NCBI GenBank assembly: GCA_018066065.1
Contig: JAGHSC010000052.1
Span: 1 to 22,490, forward strand
Reading direction: 5' to 3'
DNA: 22,490 nt
From: Candidatus Cryptobacteroides faecihippi
GTDB lineage: Bacteria > Bacteroidota > Bacteroidia > Bacteroidales > UBA932
Both the position numbers and the translations under genes were made by a program. Positions 7,394 through 15,864 of this stretch are shown piece by piece. Position 1 is the stretch's first letter; every line of letters starts with the position of its first letter. The notes under the pieces are model-generated. The model worked only from the letters and a program-made list of their open reading frames with translations, ran no database searches and had not been told where the DNA came from.

Positions 7394-8341
7394 ATGATTA
7401 TCATGGCAGGAGAAGGAAAATTCAAGGGACATCTGGCACTGTTTGCCGCCTACACGATCTTCGGAATCAACATCGTGTCCACCAAGGACATCGCGAATTC
7501 CGGGATTGTGTCCCCGATTGCGCTCTTCACGATGAGGGCCATCGGCGCCTCGCTGCTCTTCTGGCTCATCTCACTCTTCCGCCCGGCAGAGAAGGTTCCG
7601 CTCAAGGACCTCGGCAAGATCGTCATCGCATCCTTCTTCGGGCTCTTCATCACCCAGTTCTCCTTCCTCCTCGCGATCAGGATCTCCACTCCGGTGGACA
7701 CGTCGATCGTCTCCACCCTGGGCCCGATCTTCACCATGTTCTTCGCATTCATCTTCGTCAAGGAGCCTATCACCGCAAAGAAGGCTCTCGGAGTGGGAAT
7801 CAGCCTCTTCGGCATCATATTCCTGATACTGAATTCCGTGCATGGGGCAAACGGGGTGGAGGTCACCAAGCCTCTTGGCTTCGTGCTGCTGTTCGTCAAT
7901 GCGCTGAGCTTCTCGCTCTACCTCGGAGCTTTCAGGCCTCTGATCCAGAAGTACAGCGTCATCACATTCATGAAGTGGATGTTCCTCGTCTCGCTCCTGA
8001 TCTCGCTCCCATTCTCCTTCACGGACCTCCTGCACACTGAATATTCAGCCATCACGCCAAGGATCCTCTCGGAGATCCTCTTCCTGGTGGTCTGCGCGAC
8101 ATTCATCTCCTACTTCCTCATCCCTTACGGCCAGAAGAGCGTCAGGCCAACCCTCGTGGCGATGTATGCCTACATCCAGCCTGTGCTCGCAGTGGTGATC
8201 AGCATCATCAGCGGCATGGACGTGATGACTTGGAAGAAGGCCCTGGCCATCGTTCTCGTCTTCGCAGGCGTGACGATCGTCAACCGAAGCCGTGCTGCAA
8301 AGCAGGAAGTGCCCACAGCAGAAACAATTGAAAACAAATAA
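7394..8341 (+). CDS. EamA/DMT-superfamily transporter
   Basis: Inner-membrane exporter-type protein of 315 residues (312 if translation starts at the ATG at 7403). It shows two consecutive EamA halves of about five membrane spans each: residues ~8-145 begin with GHLALFAAYTIFGINIVSTKDIA and contain the ISTPVDTSIVSTLGPIFTMFFAFIF segment, and residues ~155-300 end with the repeat-equivalent QPVLAVVISIISGMDVMTWKKALAIVLVFAGV. Length and layout fit the RhaT/EamA group that moves amino acids or other small metabolites; the substrate is not readable. It is followed 18 bases later by the ACT gene and likely shares its transcript. It is divergent from the DUF4832 gene. Confidence 0.9.
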   Translation: MIIMAGEGKFKGHLALFAAYTIFGINIVSTKDIANSGIVSPIALFTMRAIGASLLFWLISLFRPAEKVPLKDLGKIVIASFFGLFITQFSFLLAIRISTPVDTSIVSTLGPIFTMFFAFIFVKEPITAKKALGVGISLFGIIFLILNSVHGANGVEVTKPLGFVLLFVNALSFSLYLGAFRPLIQKYSVITFMKWMFLVSLLISLPFSFTDLLHTEYSAITPRILSEILFLVVCATFISYFLIPYGQKSVRPTLVAMYAYIQPVLAVVISIISGMDVMTWKKALAIVLVFAGVTIVNRSRAAKQEVPTAETIENK

Positions 8342-8359
8342 TAATCCATAGACCTGAAC

Positions 8360-8632
8360 ATGGAAAAGACAGTCATAACCGTAGTCGGCAAGGACACGAC
8401 CGGCATCATCGCAAGAAGCAGCACCTTCCTCTACGAGCACAACATCAACATCCTGGACATCGCCCAGACAGTCCTGGACGGCATCTTCAACATGATGATG
8501 ATCGTCGATGTCAGCGGCATGGACATCACATTCGAGGAGTTCGTCTGCAAGATGAAGGCCCTGGCCGAGGAGATCGGCGTGGACATCCGCTGCCAGCGCG
8601 AGGAGATCTTCGACATGATGCACAGAATCTAA
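8360..8632 (+). CDS. ACT domain-containing protein, UPF0237 family
   Basis: A stand-alone 90-residue protein that is essentially one ACT domain: strand-helix MEKTVITVVGKDTTGIIARSS at the N-terminus, then NILDIAQTVLDGIFNMMMIVDV, the beta strands that form the ligand-binding dimer interface. ACT domains usually bind amino acids or related small molecules and act as sensors. The length matches the UPF0237 family. It sits 12 bases before the UPF0210/DUF711 gene; this two-gene pairing is common across Firmicutes and other bacteria, so the two products probably act together. No catalytic residues are evident. Cytoplasmic. Confidence 0.93.
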   Translation: MEKTVITVVGKDTTGIIARSSTFLYEHNINILDIAQTVLDGIFNMMMIVDVSGMDITFEEFVCKMKALAEEIGVDIRCQREEIFDMMHRI

Positions 8633-8644
8633 AATCCTGAAGCC

Positions 8645-10008
8645 ATGCTGAACATCAAGGAGGTCTTCGAGACCACTAACATGATCGAACATGAGAACCT
8701 GGACGTACGTACCGTCACGATGGGTATCAGCCTGTTCGACTGCTCGGCGACGACAGTCGAGGAGACTTGCTCCAGGATCGAGGCAAAGATCAGGCGCCAT
8801 GCCGGAAAGCTTGCCGAGACAGCTGACGCGATTGCGGCAGAGTTCGGAATTCCAATCGTAAACAAAAGAATATCAATCACTCCAATCTCCCTCATCGGAG
8901 CTTCATGCTGCAAGACGCCGGATGACTACGTCACAATCTGCAAGATGCTCGACAGAGTCGCAAAGGAGTTGGGATGCAACTTCCTGGGCGGCTTCTCCGC
9001 CGTGGTCTCAAAGGGAATCACAGAGAGCGACAGGCTTCTCATCGAGAGCATCCCAGAGGCTCTTGCCGTGACTGACAACATCTGTGCAAGCGTCAATGTC
9101 GGTTCCACAAAGACCGGAATCAACATGGATGCAGTCAAGCTCATGGGAGAGATCGTCAAGAAGACGGCAGTCAGGACAGCAGACCGCGAGTGCATCGGCT
9201 GTGCCAAGCTTGTGGTCCTCTGCAATGCCCCTGACGACAATCCGTTCATGGCCGGTGCATTCCTCGGCATCACCCAGGGAGATGCTGTCATCAATGTCGG
9301 TGTCTCAGGCCCGGGTGTGGTAAAGGCCGCTCTCGACAAGTGCCATGGAGAGAACTTCCAGGTGCTCTGCGACACGATCAAGAAGACTGCATTCAAGATC
9401 ACCCGAGTCGGTCAGATGGTAGCCCAGGAGGCTGCGGCAAGGTTGGTGTCCAGTTCGGCATCATCGACCTTTCCCTTGCCCCTACCCCAGCCATCGGTGA
9501 CAGCGTCGCCGACATCATCGAGACGATGGGCATCGAGAAGTGCGGGGCTCCCGGCACGACTGCGGCTCTCGCCCTGCTCAACGACCAGGTGAAGAAGGGC
9601 GGCGTGATGGCATCATCCTACGTGGGTGGACTCAGCGGAGCCTTCATCCCTGTCAGCGAGGATGCCGGCATGATCGCCGCGGCTGAATGCGGTGCACTCA
9701 CCATCGAGAAGCTCGAGGCCATGACCTGTGTCTGCTCCGTCGGACTCGACATGATTGCCGTGCCTGGAACCACCAGCGCAGCCACAATCTCCGGAATCAT
9801 AGCGGACGAAGCCGCAATCGGAATGATCAACCAGAAGACCACTGCCGTCAGGATCCTTCCTGTCGAAGGGAAGGATGTCGGCGAGAGCATCGAGCTTGGA
9901 GGTCTCCTGGGTACGGCACCGATCATGAAGGTCAACCCGTACAGCTGCGAGGAATTCATCTCGCGTGCAGGTTCCATCCCGGCTCCGATCCACTCATTCA
10001 AGAACTAG
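8645..10008 (+). pseudogene. UPF0210/DUF711 family gene interrupted by a one-base frameshift
   Basis: The first frame gives a typical UPF0210 start (MLNIKEVFETTNMIEHENLDV...TMGISLFDC) and runs in register to VAQEAAARL near base 9445, then becomes Ser/Pro-rich and stops at 9592. The conserved continuation, GVQFGIIDLSLAPTPAIGDSVADI..., is in the -1 frame and runs to a normal C-terminus at 10008. One base missing around 9442-9445 explains this: inserting one base gives ...AAARLGVQFG... and a 454-residue product, the usual family length. Both halves are intact and well conserved, so this is either a recent mutation or a sequencing/assembly error; no slippery heptamer is visible. The family, as I recall, has a fold related to PFL-like glycyl-radical enzymes but no known activity. 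It pairs with the upstream ACT gene. Confidence 0.88.
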
Positions 10009-10053
10009 CCGGATCAAACAGAGTATTTCAACACATCACTAAAAACCATCATC

Positions 10054-12633
10054 ATGAACAACATTATCAAGCATCTTGCAGCTGCCCTTGCAATAGCATG
10101 TGCAGCGAGCTGTGCACCTGGGCAGACCGCACAGGTAGGACAGCGTACAGACGCTCTTGACAACGCTGCCTGGAACGAGTCCGCATGGATCTCTGTCGCA
10201 GATGCGCCTGTCGTCACCAACAGGATCTACGACGGTTCCCGCGCTGCCGACGGAGCCAGCTGGTTCGTTTCAACAGTCAAGAACGACCAGAAGGTAACCT
10301 CAGCAAAGTGGATGACCGCAGGTCTCGGTGTCTATGAGCTCTACATCAACGGCAAGACCGTTGGAACTGAAGTCCTCAAGCCAGGCTTCACCCACTACGC
10401 AAAGACCAAGAGGTCTTTCACCTATGACATCACCGATGCTTTCTGCACAAAGGCTGGCGCTGAGAACGTTCTTTCAGCACAGGTCACCCCAGGCTGGTGG
10501 GCAGACAAGATCATCACGCCTGCAGGTTCTGAAGGCTTCATCGGAAAGAAGGTCGCATTCCGCGGTGTACTCGAGCTTACCTATGCCGACGGCAGCAAGA
10601 AGCTCTACGGAACCGACACCGAGAACTGGAAGGCTGGCATCGCCGGTCCTGTAAAGCACGCTGCAATCTTCGACGGTGAGGATTACGATGCACGCGAGGC
10701 AATGGGCTACGACTGTGCTGACAGCTTCGCAGCTCCTGAGGTCAACACCGAGTTCAACGGTGAGATCCTCCCTTCAGCCGGTGCTGAGATCTACCTCCGC
10801 GAGGACATCGCCATTGCTCCTGCAAAGGCTTATGTCTGGGAAGGTGTCGAGAACGCAAGCGAGGAGGAATTCGGAAAGGTCGTCATCGTCAAGGAGTTCG
10901 CTGCAGGCGAGGAGATGGTCATCAAACCTGGCCAGACTCTCGTCGTCGACTTCGGCCAGAACGCTGCCGCTGTCCCTGCGTTCGAGTTCAAGGCTGCCGA
11001 GGGAACGACCCTCACCTGCCTCCCTTCAGAGCTTCTCAACGACGGCAACGGTGCAAAGAGCCGCGGCATGGACGGTCCTGAGGGAAGCTGCCACCGCCTC
11101 AACCTCAGAATCCCTGAGACCGGCATGATCCTCAACTACACCTTCGCTGCTGCAAAGGACTATGTCAAGTTCATGCCTACCTGCACATTCTTCGGCTACA
11201 GGCTTGTCAGCATCACCGCCACCGACGAGGTCTGCATCAAGTCAATCAAGTCTGTCCCTGTGACTTCAATCGCAAAGGACCTTGAGACCGGTGTCGTCAC
11301 TACCGGCAACGACCTTGTCAACAAGCTCATCTCCAACACCATCTGGGGCCAGAGGTCAAACTACCTCTCTGTCACCACAGACTGCCCTCAGCGCAACGAG
11401 CGTCTCGGCTGGACAGCTGACACCCAGGTCTTCACTGAGACCGGTACATTCTTCGCCAACACCAACGGATTCTTCCACAAGTGGATGCGCGACATGCGCG
11501 ATACCCAGAGCGAGTTCGGTGGATTCCCTGGCGTTGCTCCTCAGGCACAGTACGGTGCCGGCAACCAGGACATGATGCGTCTCGGCTGGGCCGATGCAGG
11601 CGTCATTGTTCCTTGGACTGTCTGGAAGCAGTTCGACGACACTTCGATCATCGAGGAGAACTGGGAGAGCATGGAGAAGTTCATGAACCACGTCTACGAG
11701 ACCAAGTACGACCATCATGCACTTGCTGCAGAGAACGGCGACTACCAGTGGGCTGACTGGCTCAGCTACGAGCCTCTCGAGAGCTGCAGCGGCCGCATGC
11801 GTGGTGCTGACGGCAAGGTTCTCCCTGACACATATGCCTACTGGAACTACCTGACCGGTTCATACTGGATCATCGACGCTGCAATGATGCGCGACATGGC
11901 TGCAGCTACCGGCAAGGATGTCAAGAAGTACGAGGCAATGGTAGCTGAGGCTAAGGAATATGTCAAGGCCAACAACCTCAATGCTGACGGAACATTCAAG
12001 TGCGAGATCCTCAACACCATGCAGACTCCTGCACTCTTCGCCCTGAAGAACGGCCTTGTCGAGGGTGAGGCCAAGGACGCAATGATCGCTCGTCTCCGCG
12101 CCAACTTCGCAGAGCATGACAACTGCCTCCAGACCGGCTTCCTCGGAACATCCATCCTCATGGCTACCCTTACCGAGAATGGCATGGCTGACATCGCCTA
12201 CGAGCTTCTCTTCCAGCGCAAGAATCCTAGCTGGCTCTATTCTGTAGACAACGGTGCTACCACCATCTGGGAGCGCTGGAACAGCTACATGATCGAGTAC
12301 GGTATGGGTCCTCGTGGAATGAACAGCTTCAACCACTATGCTTATGGCTGTGTCTGCGAGTGGATCTGGGAGACTGCTGCAGGTATCGCCTCTGACCCTG
12401 CTGCTCCTGGCTTCAAGCACATCATCATGAAGCCTGTCCCTGACCAGAGACTTGGTCACCTCGATGCTGAGTACAAGTCAGCTGCCGGTGTCATCAAGAG
12501 CTCTTGGAAGTACGAGGGTGAGAAGTGGATCTGGAACTTCACCGTTCCTCAGGGTGCAACTGCAACCGTCACTCTCCCTGGCGAGACTGAGTCAAAGGAT
12601 TACGAGGCTGGTTCCTACACCATCGAGAAGTAA
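10054..12633 (+). CDS. GH78 alpha-L-rhamnosidase, probable lipoprotein
   Basis: Releases terminal alpha-L-rhamnose from glycans such as pectin side chains or plant glycosides. At 859 residues it has the usual GH78 architecture: N-terminal beta domains (~45-400) with the GVYELYINGKTVGTEVLKPG segment, a catalytic (alpha/alpha)6 barrel (~420-770), and a C-terminal beta sandwich. Two conserved catalytic motifs are clear: DCPQRNERLGWTAD with Glu449 at the general-acid position, and TTIWERW with Glu740 at the general-base position. The signal ends in AASC, so Cys20 is probably lipidated and the enzyme anchored in the envelope. It begins 45 bases after the UPF0210 gene and ends 16 bases before a strong hairpin terminator. 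Its prolines are coded almost only by CCT/CCA with no CCG seen, unlike the transporter gene upstream, which suggests high expression. Confidence 0.95.
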   Translation: MNNIIKHLAAALAIACAASCAPGQTAQVGQRTDALDNAAWNESAWISVADAPVVTNRIYDGSRAADGASWFVSTVKNDQKVTSAKWMTAGLGVYELYINGKTVGTEVLKPGFTHYAKTKRSFTYDITDAFCTKAGAENVLSAQVTPGWWADKIITPAGSEGFIGKKVAFRGVLELTYADGSKKLYGTDTENWKAGIAGPVKHAAIFDGEDYDAREAMGYDCADSFAAPEVNTEFNGEILPSAGAEIYLREDIAIAPAKAYVWEGVENASEEEFGKVVIVKEFAAGEEMVIKPGQTLVVDFGQNAAAVPAFEFKAAEGTTLTCLPSELLNDGNGAKSRGMDGPEGSCHRLNLRIPETGMILNYTFAAAKDYVKFMPTCTFFGYRLVSITATDEVCIKSIKSVPVTSIAKDLETGVVTTGNDLVNKLISNTIWGQRSNYLSVTTDCPQRNERLGWTADTQVFTETGTFFANTNGFFHKWMRDMRDTQSEFGGFPGVAPQAQYGAGNQDMMRLGWADAGVIVPWTVWKQFDDTSIIEENWESMEKFMNHVYETKYDHHALAAENGDYQWADWLSYEPLESCSGRMRGADGKVLPDTYAYWNYLTGSYWIIDAAMMRDMAAATGKDVKKYEAMVAEAKEYVKANNLNADGTFKCEILNTMQTPALFALKNGLVEGEAKDAMIARLRANFAEHDNCLQTGFLGTSILMATLTENGMADIAYELLFQRKNPSWLYSVDNGATTIWERWNSYMIEYGMGPRGMNSFNHYAYGCVCEWIWETAAGIASDPAAPGFKHIIMKPVPDQRLGHLDAEYKSAAGVIKSSWKYEGEKWIWNFTVPQGATATVTLPGETESKDYEAGSYTIEK

Positions 12634-12649
12634 TTCTCTGAACATACAT

Positions 12650-12686
12650 AAAAGAAGGCCGGTCCGCAGTGGACCGGCCTTCTTTT
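12650..12686. terminator. Bidirectional intrinsic terminator
   Basis: A perfect 16-bp stem (AAAAGAAGGCCGGTCC at 12650-12665 and its exact reverse complement at 12671-12686) closes a 5-base loop, GCAGT. Arms start with A-runs and end with T-runs, so the structure terminates in both directions. It sits between the GH78 stop (12633) and the stop of the convergent GH106-like gene (12705), serving both. Confidence 0.95.
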
Positions 12687-12704
12687 TATTATTGGTATAA
12701 AGCC

Positions 12705-15700
12705 TTACTCAGCGAATGCAGGAAGCTTGAGAAGACCTGCAGGAAGAGTGCTGTAGCTGTCAGAGAAGCTTGCGCCTTGAGTGACGAAAGTCTCAGGACC
12801 GACAGAATAAGTCTTGGCAGGAACGACATGCAGAGGTCCGAAAGTGTTCCTTCTGGTAAGGACGACATCGAACCAGAGATCACCGTCACCCTGCGGAACA
12901 TCCTGAACATAAGGAGCAAAGGCAACCATGTTGCTCTGCTCTCCCCTGCGGACCTTCAGGCAGGCACCGCCAAAGTCAGGAGCCTGGACCTTGGAAGCCT
13001 TGACATCACCGAAGTTGTAGGAAACGACACCTGAGTAGAAAGGAAGACCCTGGGTCATGACATCGCCAAGGGCAAGCTTCTCAGGAAGAGTCGTGATGAC
13101 AGTCTTCTCACCAGAAAGGCCTACACCGAAGTCACCGACGATGTACATTGCCTCAAGATTCTTGTCCTCGGTGAAGTCAGTGGCAAGAGTGATGACATTC
13201 TTGCCGACCTTGAGCATTGACTTGTCAAGAGCGACCTTGCTGTAGCAAGGATCGATCCACCAAGCATCAGTCTCAGTGGAGATCTCAGAGCCATTGACAG
13301 ACACCTTGAAGTCTTCGGCACCCTCGATGCAGAGGAAGACGTCGCTCTGAGGCATGACACCGATGTTGAAAGAATATGTGAGTTCGACAGGACCATAGGA
13401 AGGCTTGCTGTCACCGACAAACTTCTTGAAGAACCAAGGCTGGAGCATGTCACCGCCACGGTAGTTGAGACCGAAGTTCTTGCGGATCATGCGGTCTGCC
13501 TTGAGGATTTCCGTCTCGGTGGTCACATTGAGACCCTCAGCCTTGAAGGTGACCATGTCGAGAGGAAGGACATTCGGCTCATTGAGAGCATATTCATAGA
13601 GACCCTGGGCATCGGCAGTCTTGAACTCAGAGGCTGCAGCCTCGACAGCAGGCTCACCTACAGGCTGGTCAGTGACCACATAGACATATTCCTGGAGAGG
13701 AGGGAAATCTACACTGACCTTGGTCTCGCCCTTGTCGGAAGAGTTGCCGAGAGCAGTGACCTTGCCGGTACGGCAGTCCCAGAGAGAGACCTCGCCGGCA
13801 GCAGGGAGAGTGATGTCCACACCGTTGATGGCATTGTTCATGTCCATGCTCATGAAGACGTAGGTCATACGGTCTGCGTCCTTCCTGACCTGGCAGAGGA
13901 TGCGTGACTCCTCACCTGACTTCCCTGCCACGGTGACATTGGCCATCCTGGAGATAGTTGCCTCGAGAGCCTTCTCCACGCCCTCACGGGTGTAGTCGGT
14001 TGCAAGGGCATTCTGTGCAAGGAATGAAGAAGCCTCGTCAGACTCTTCGACGTCGACCATTGAAGGAGCCTCGCCGGCAAGGATGATCTTTCCGCCGGCA
14101 GCAGCGAACTTCTTGAGGAGGGCAAGGGTTGATGAGCGCATGGTGGCCATGTTGCCGACAAGGACAGCCTTGTAGGCCATCTCGCCGACCTTGAGGACAG
14201 GGACACCACCCTGCTTGGAAACGCTTGCGAGATGATCCATGATGGCCTCATCGCCATAGTCGAAGTCGAAATGGCTGCCCTGGATCCAGTTGAACAGATC
14301 CTTGTAGCGGCCTTCAATCCTGTGCATTGATTCTGAACGTGGGGTAAGACCGTTGAATGCATCGACGGAAACCTGTGCGAAGACGCTCTCGATAGGGTTG
14401 ATCACGAGAAGGTCGCATGCAGGCTGACCCTGGGCGATGAGCAGGCCGAGTCTTGCATAGTAGTCCTCGACGTACTTGAAGTCCTTGTACCAGCCTGACT
14501 GGAAGTTGATGGATGCAGGATAGTCACGCTTTGCCTCGCCCTTCATGGTGTACCAGGAAAGATGAGGGCAGCGGAGGTTGATTCCGAAGAGAGCCTCCCA
14601 GTCGCCTGCTTCCTTGTAGTCCTCGAAGCTCATCTGCCAGCCTGAGCAGCCATAGAGCTCAGAGAGGATGCGCTTCTTGCCGGTCTGGTGTGCAACTGAT
14701 GAGATCTGCTTTCCAACCCAGTAGGATCTCCAGTACTGAGTGAGGTTGTCGATACCAGGAATGTCCTGATACTCATAGTCTCTCATGAGGGAACCCTGGC
14801 ACATGACCTGGGCAGAGAGGCACTCCTCATGGAGGAAGTGTCCGGTGTAGGCAATGCCGTTGGCCTTGCACCAGTCAGCCTGAGGCTTGACGAAGTTCTC
14901 GAGGAAGAGTTCCTGTGCGAGCTCGACATACTTCCACTTTGCCTTGTCGTAGGTCCTTCCTTCTGGATGGAGGAAGATGTATGGAAGGTCTGCGATGATG
15001 TCGCCACCGAAGCGTGAGGCATATTCCTCAGGCATCTTGGCTGTCCAGGAAATGCTTGCCTCGTTGTTGAAGATCAGTCCCCTGTGAGGCTCGTCGGTAA
15101 AGATACCGCTGATGGAGTTGCCAAGCCTGTCGCCGCAGTTCTTCTTGTAAGCCTCATGGGTAAGGGAGATGTAGTAGTCCGTGGCCTCACGGTTCATCTC
15201 GTCCGCCATGGTGTAGCCGTTGTAGAAGTTGCTGCGCTCGCTCTCCTGGATGTAGAAGGCAAGTACGGTCTCACCCTTTGAGGCCATGGCCTCGTCGACG
15301 GTAGCGACCTTCTGAAGGTCTGAGAATGAGTTTCCGTCAAGGTTGCAGGTGAAGACAGCTGCAAGAGTGTCTGCAAGAACCATGTCGGCAGACTTCGGGA
15401 AAGAAGTCATCATCATCATGTGGAGCCTGTACTCAGGCTTCATGGTGACATAGCCTCCGGCAGTTCCTGAAGGCCATCTGTCCTCGTCGTAGAGGTAGTT
15501 GACCATACCCTCCTGCTCGCCGGCGTCAGCCACTGCATTGATGAGGTCGAACCACTCCTCACCGAGATACTCGGTGGCGAGACCGACCCTGGAATGCATG
15601 AAATAGCCGCCGAAGCCCATGTCCTTCATCACGCCTACCTGGCGGATGAGTTCATCCTTCTCAAGCTTTCCGTTCCAGGACCAGAAAGGCTTGCCTCTCC

Positions 15701-15839
15701 AGTCATTCGACGGATCGGCGAACTGAGCGGCAAGCTCGCTGTCGCTCAGCCTGGCAGTCTTCTCCCCCTGAGAGCAGGAGACTGATGCCACAAGCAGCAT
15801 TGAAGCTGCTGCAGGCAAAATAAATCTGTTGAAATGCAT
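12705..15839 (-). CDS. GH106-like glycosidase lipoprotein, putative alpha-L-rhamnosidase
   Basis: Large exported enzyme of 1044 residues. A signal sequence ends at SVSC, so Cys22 is the likely lipid anchor, although the lipobox is weak. The N-terminal catalytic barrel carries the hallmarks of the GH106 superfamily: KPFWSWNG (50-57), GFGGYFMHSRVGL (75-87), LYDEDRWPSGTAGG (116-129), GIFTDEP (245-251) and LSELYGCSGW (392-401). The C-terminal part contains GH2-like sugar-binding beta domains (about 850-960, with FLCIEGAEDFKVSVNGSEI). Characterised GH106 enzymes hydrolyse alpha-L-rhamnosides in rhamnogalacturonans. Several relatives with this barrel have no known activity, so the rhamnosidase label is inference. 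It follows the GH127-like gene by 25 bases in the same direction and converges on the GH78 gene across the shared terminator. Confidence 0.85.
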   Translation of the reverse strand: MHFNRFILPAAASMLLVASVSCSQGEKTARLSDSELAAQFADPSNDWRGKPFWSWNGKLEKDELIRQVGVMKDMGFGGYFMHSRVGLATEYLGEEWFDLINAVADAGEQEGMVNYLYDEDRWPSGTAGGYVTMKPEYRLHMMMMTSFPKSADMVLADTLAAVFTCNLDGNSFSDLQKVATVDEAMASKGETVLAFYIQESERSNFYNGYTMADEMNREATDYYISLTHEAYKKNCGDRLGNSISGIFTDEPHRGLIFNNEASISWTAKMPEEYASRFGGDIIADLPYIFLHPEGRTYDKAKWKYVELAQELFLENFVKPQADWCKANGIAYTGHFLHEECLSAQVMCQGSLMRDYEYQDIPGIDNLTQYWRSYWVGKQISSVAHQTGKKRILSELYGCSGWQMSFEDYKEAGDWEALFGINLRCPHLSWYTMKGEAKRDYPASINFQSGWYKDFKYVEDYYARLGLLIAQGQPACDLLVINPIESVFAQVSVDAFNGLTPRSESMHRIEGRYKDLFNWIQGSHFDFDYGDEAIMDHLASVSKQGGVPVLKVGEMAYKAVLVGNMATMRSSTLALLKKFAAAGGKIILAGEAPSMVDVEESDEASSFLAQNALATDYTREGVEKALEATISRMANVTVAGKSGEESRILCQVRKDADRMTYVFMSMDMNNAINGVDITLPAAGEVSLWDCRTGKVTALGNSSDKGETKVSVDFPPLQEYVYVVTDQPVGEPAVEAAASEFKTADAQGLYEYALNEPNVLPLDMVTFKAEGLNVTTETEILKADRMIRKNFGLNYRGGDMLQPWFFKKFVGDSKPSYGPVELTYSFNIGVMPQSDVFLCIEGAEDFKVSVNGSEISTETDAWWIDPCYSKVALDKSMLKVGKNVITLATDFTEDKNLEAMYIVGDFGVGLSGEKTVITTLPEKLALGDVMTQGLPFYSGVVSYNFGDVKASKVQAPDFGGACLKVRRGEQSNMVAFAPYVQDVPQGDGDLWFDVVLTRRNTFGPLHVVPAKTYSVGPETFVTQGASFSDSYSTLPAGLLKLPAFAE

Positions 15840-15864
15840 ATAGTTAAATAGTTGATATTAGATC

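Noticed and set aside
7337..7432. 32-codon upstream extension of the DUF4832 gene
   Set aside because: It would bury the clear MKKLIILF signal peptide and run across the divergent intergenic region into the transporter gene start.
8045..8800. 251-codon minus-strand frame across the transporter, ACT and UPF0210 genes
   Set aside because: It spans three recognisable plus-strand genes and encodes a His/Asp-rich sequence without domain character.
9440..9446. Programmed -1 frameshifting in the UPF0210 gene
   Set aside because: The site (GCA AGG TTG) is not an X-XXY-YYZ slippery heptamer, no following stem was obvious, and the family is not known for recoding; a simple base loss is more economical.
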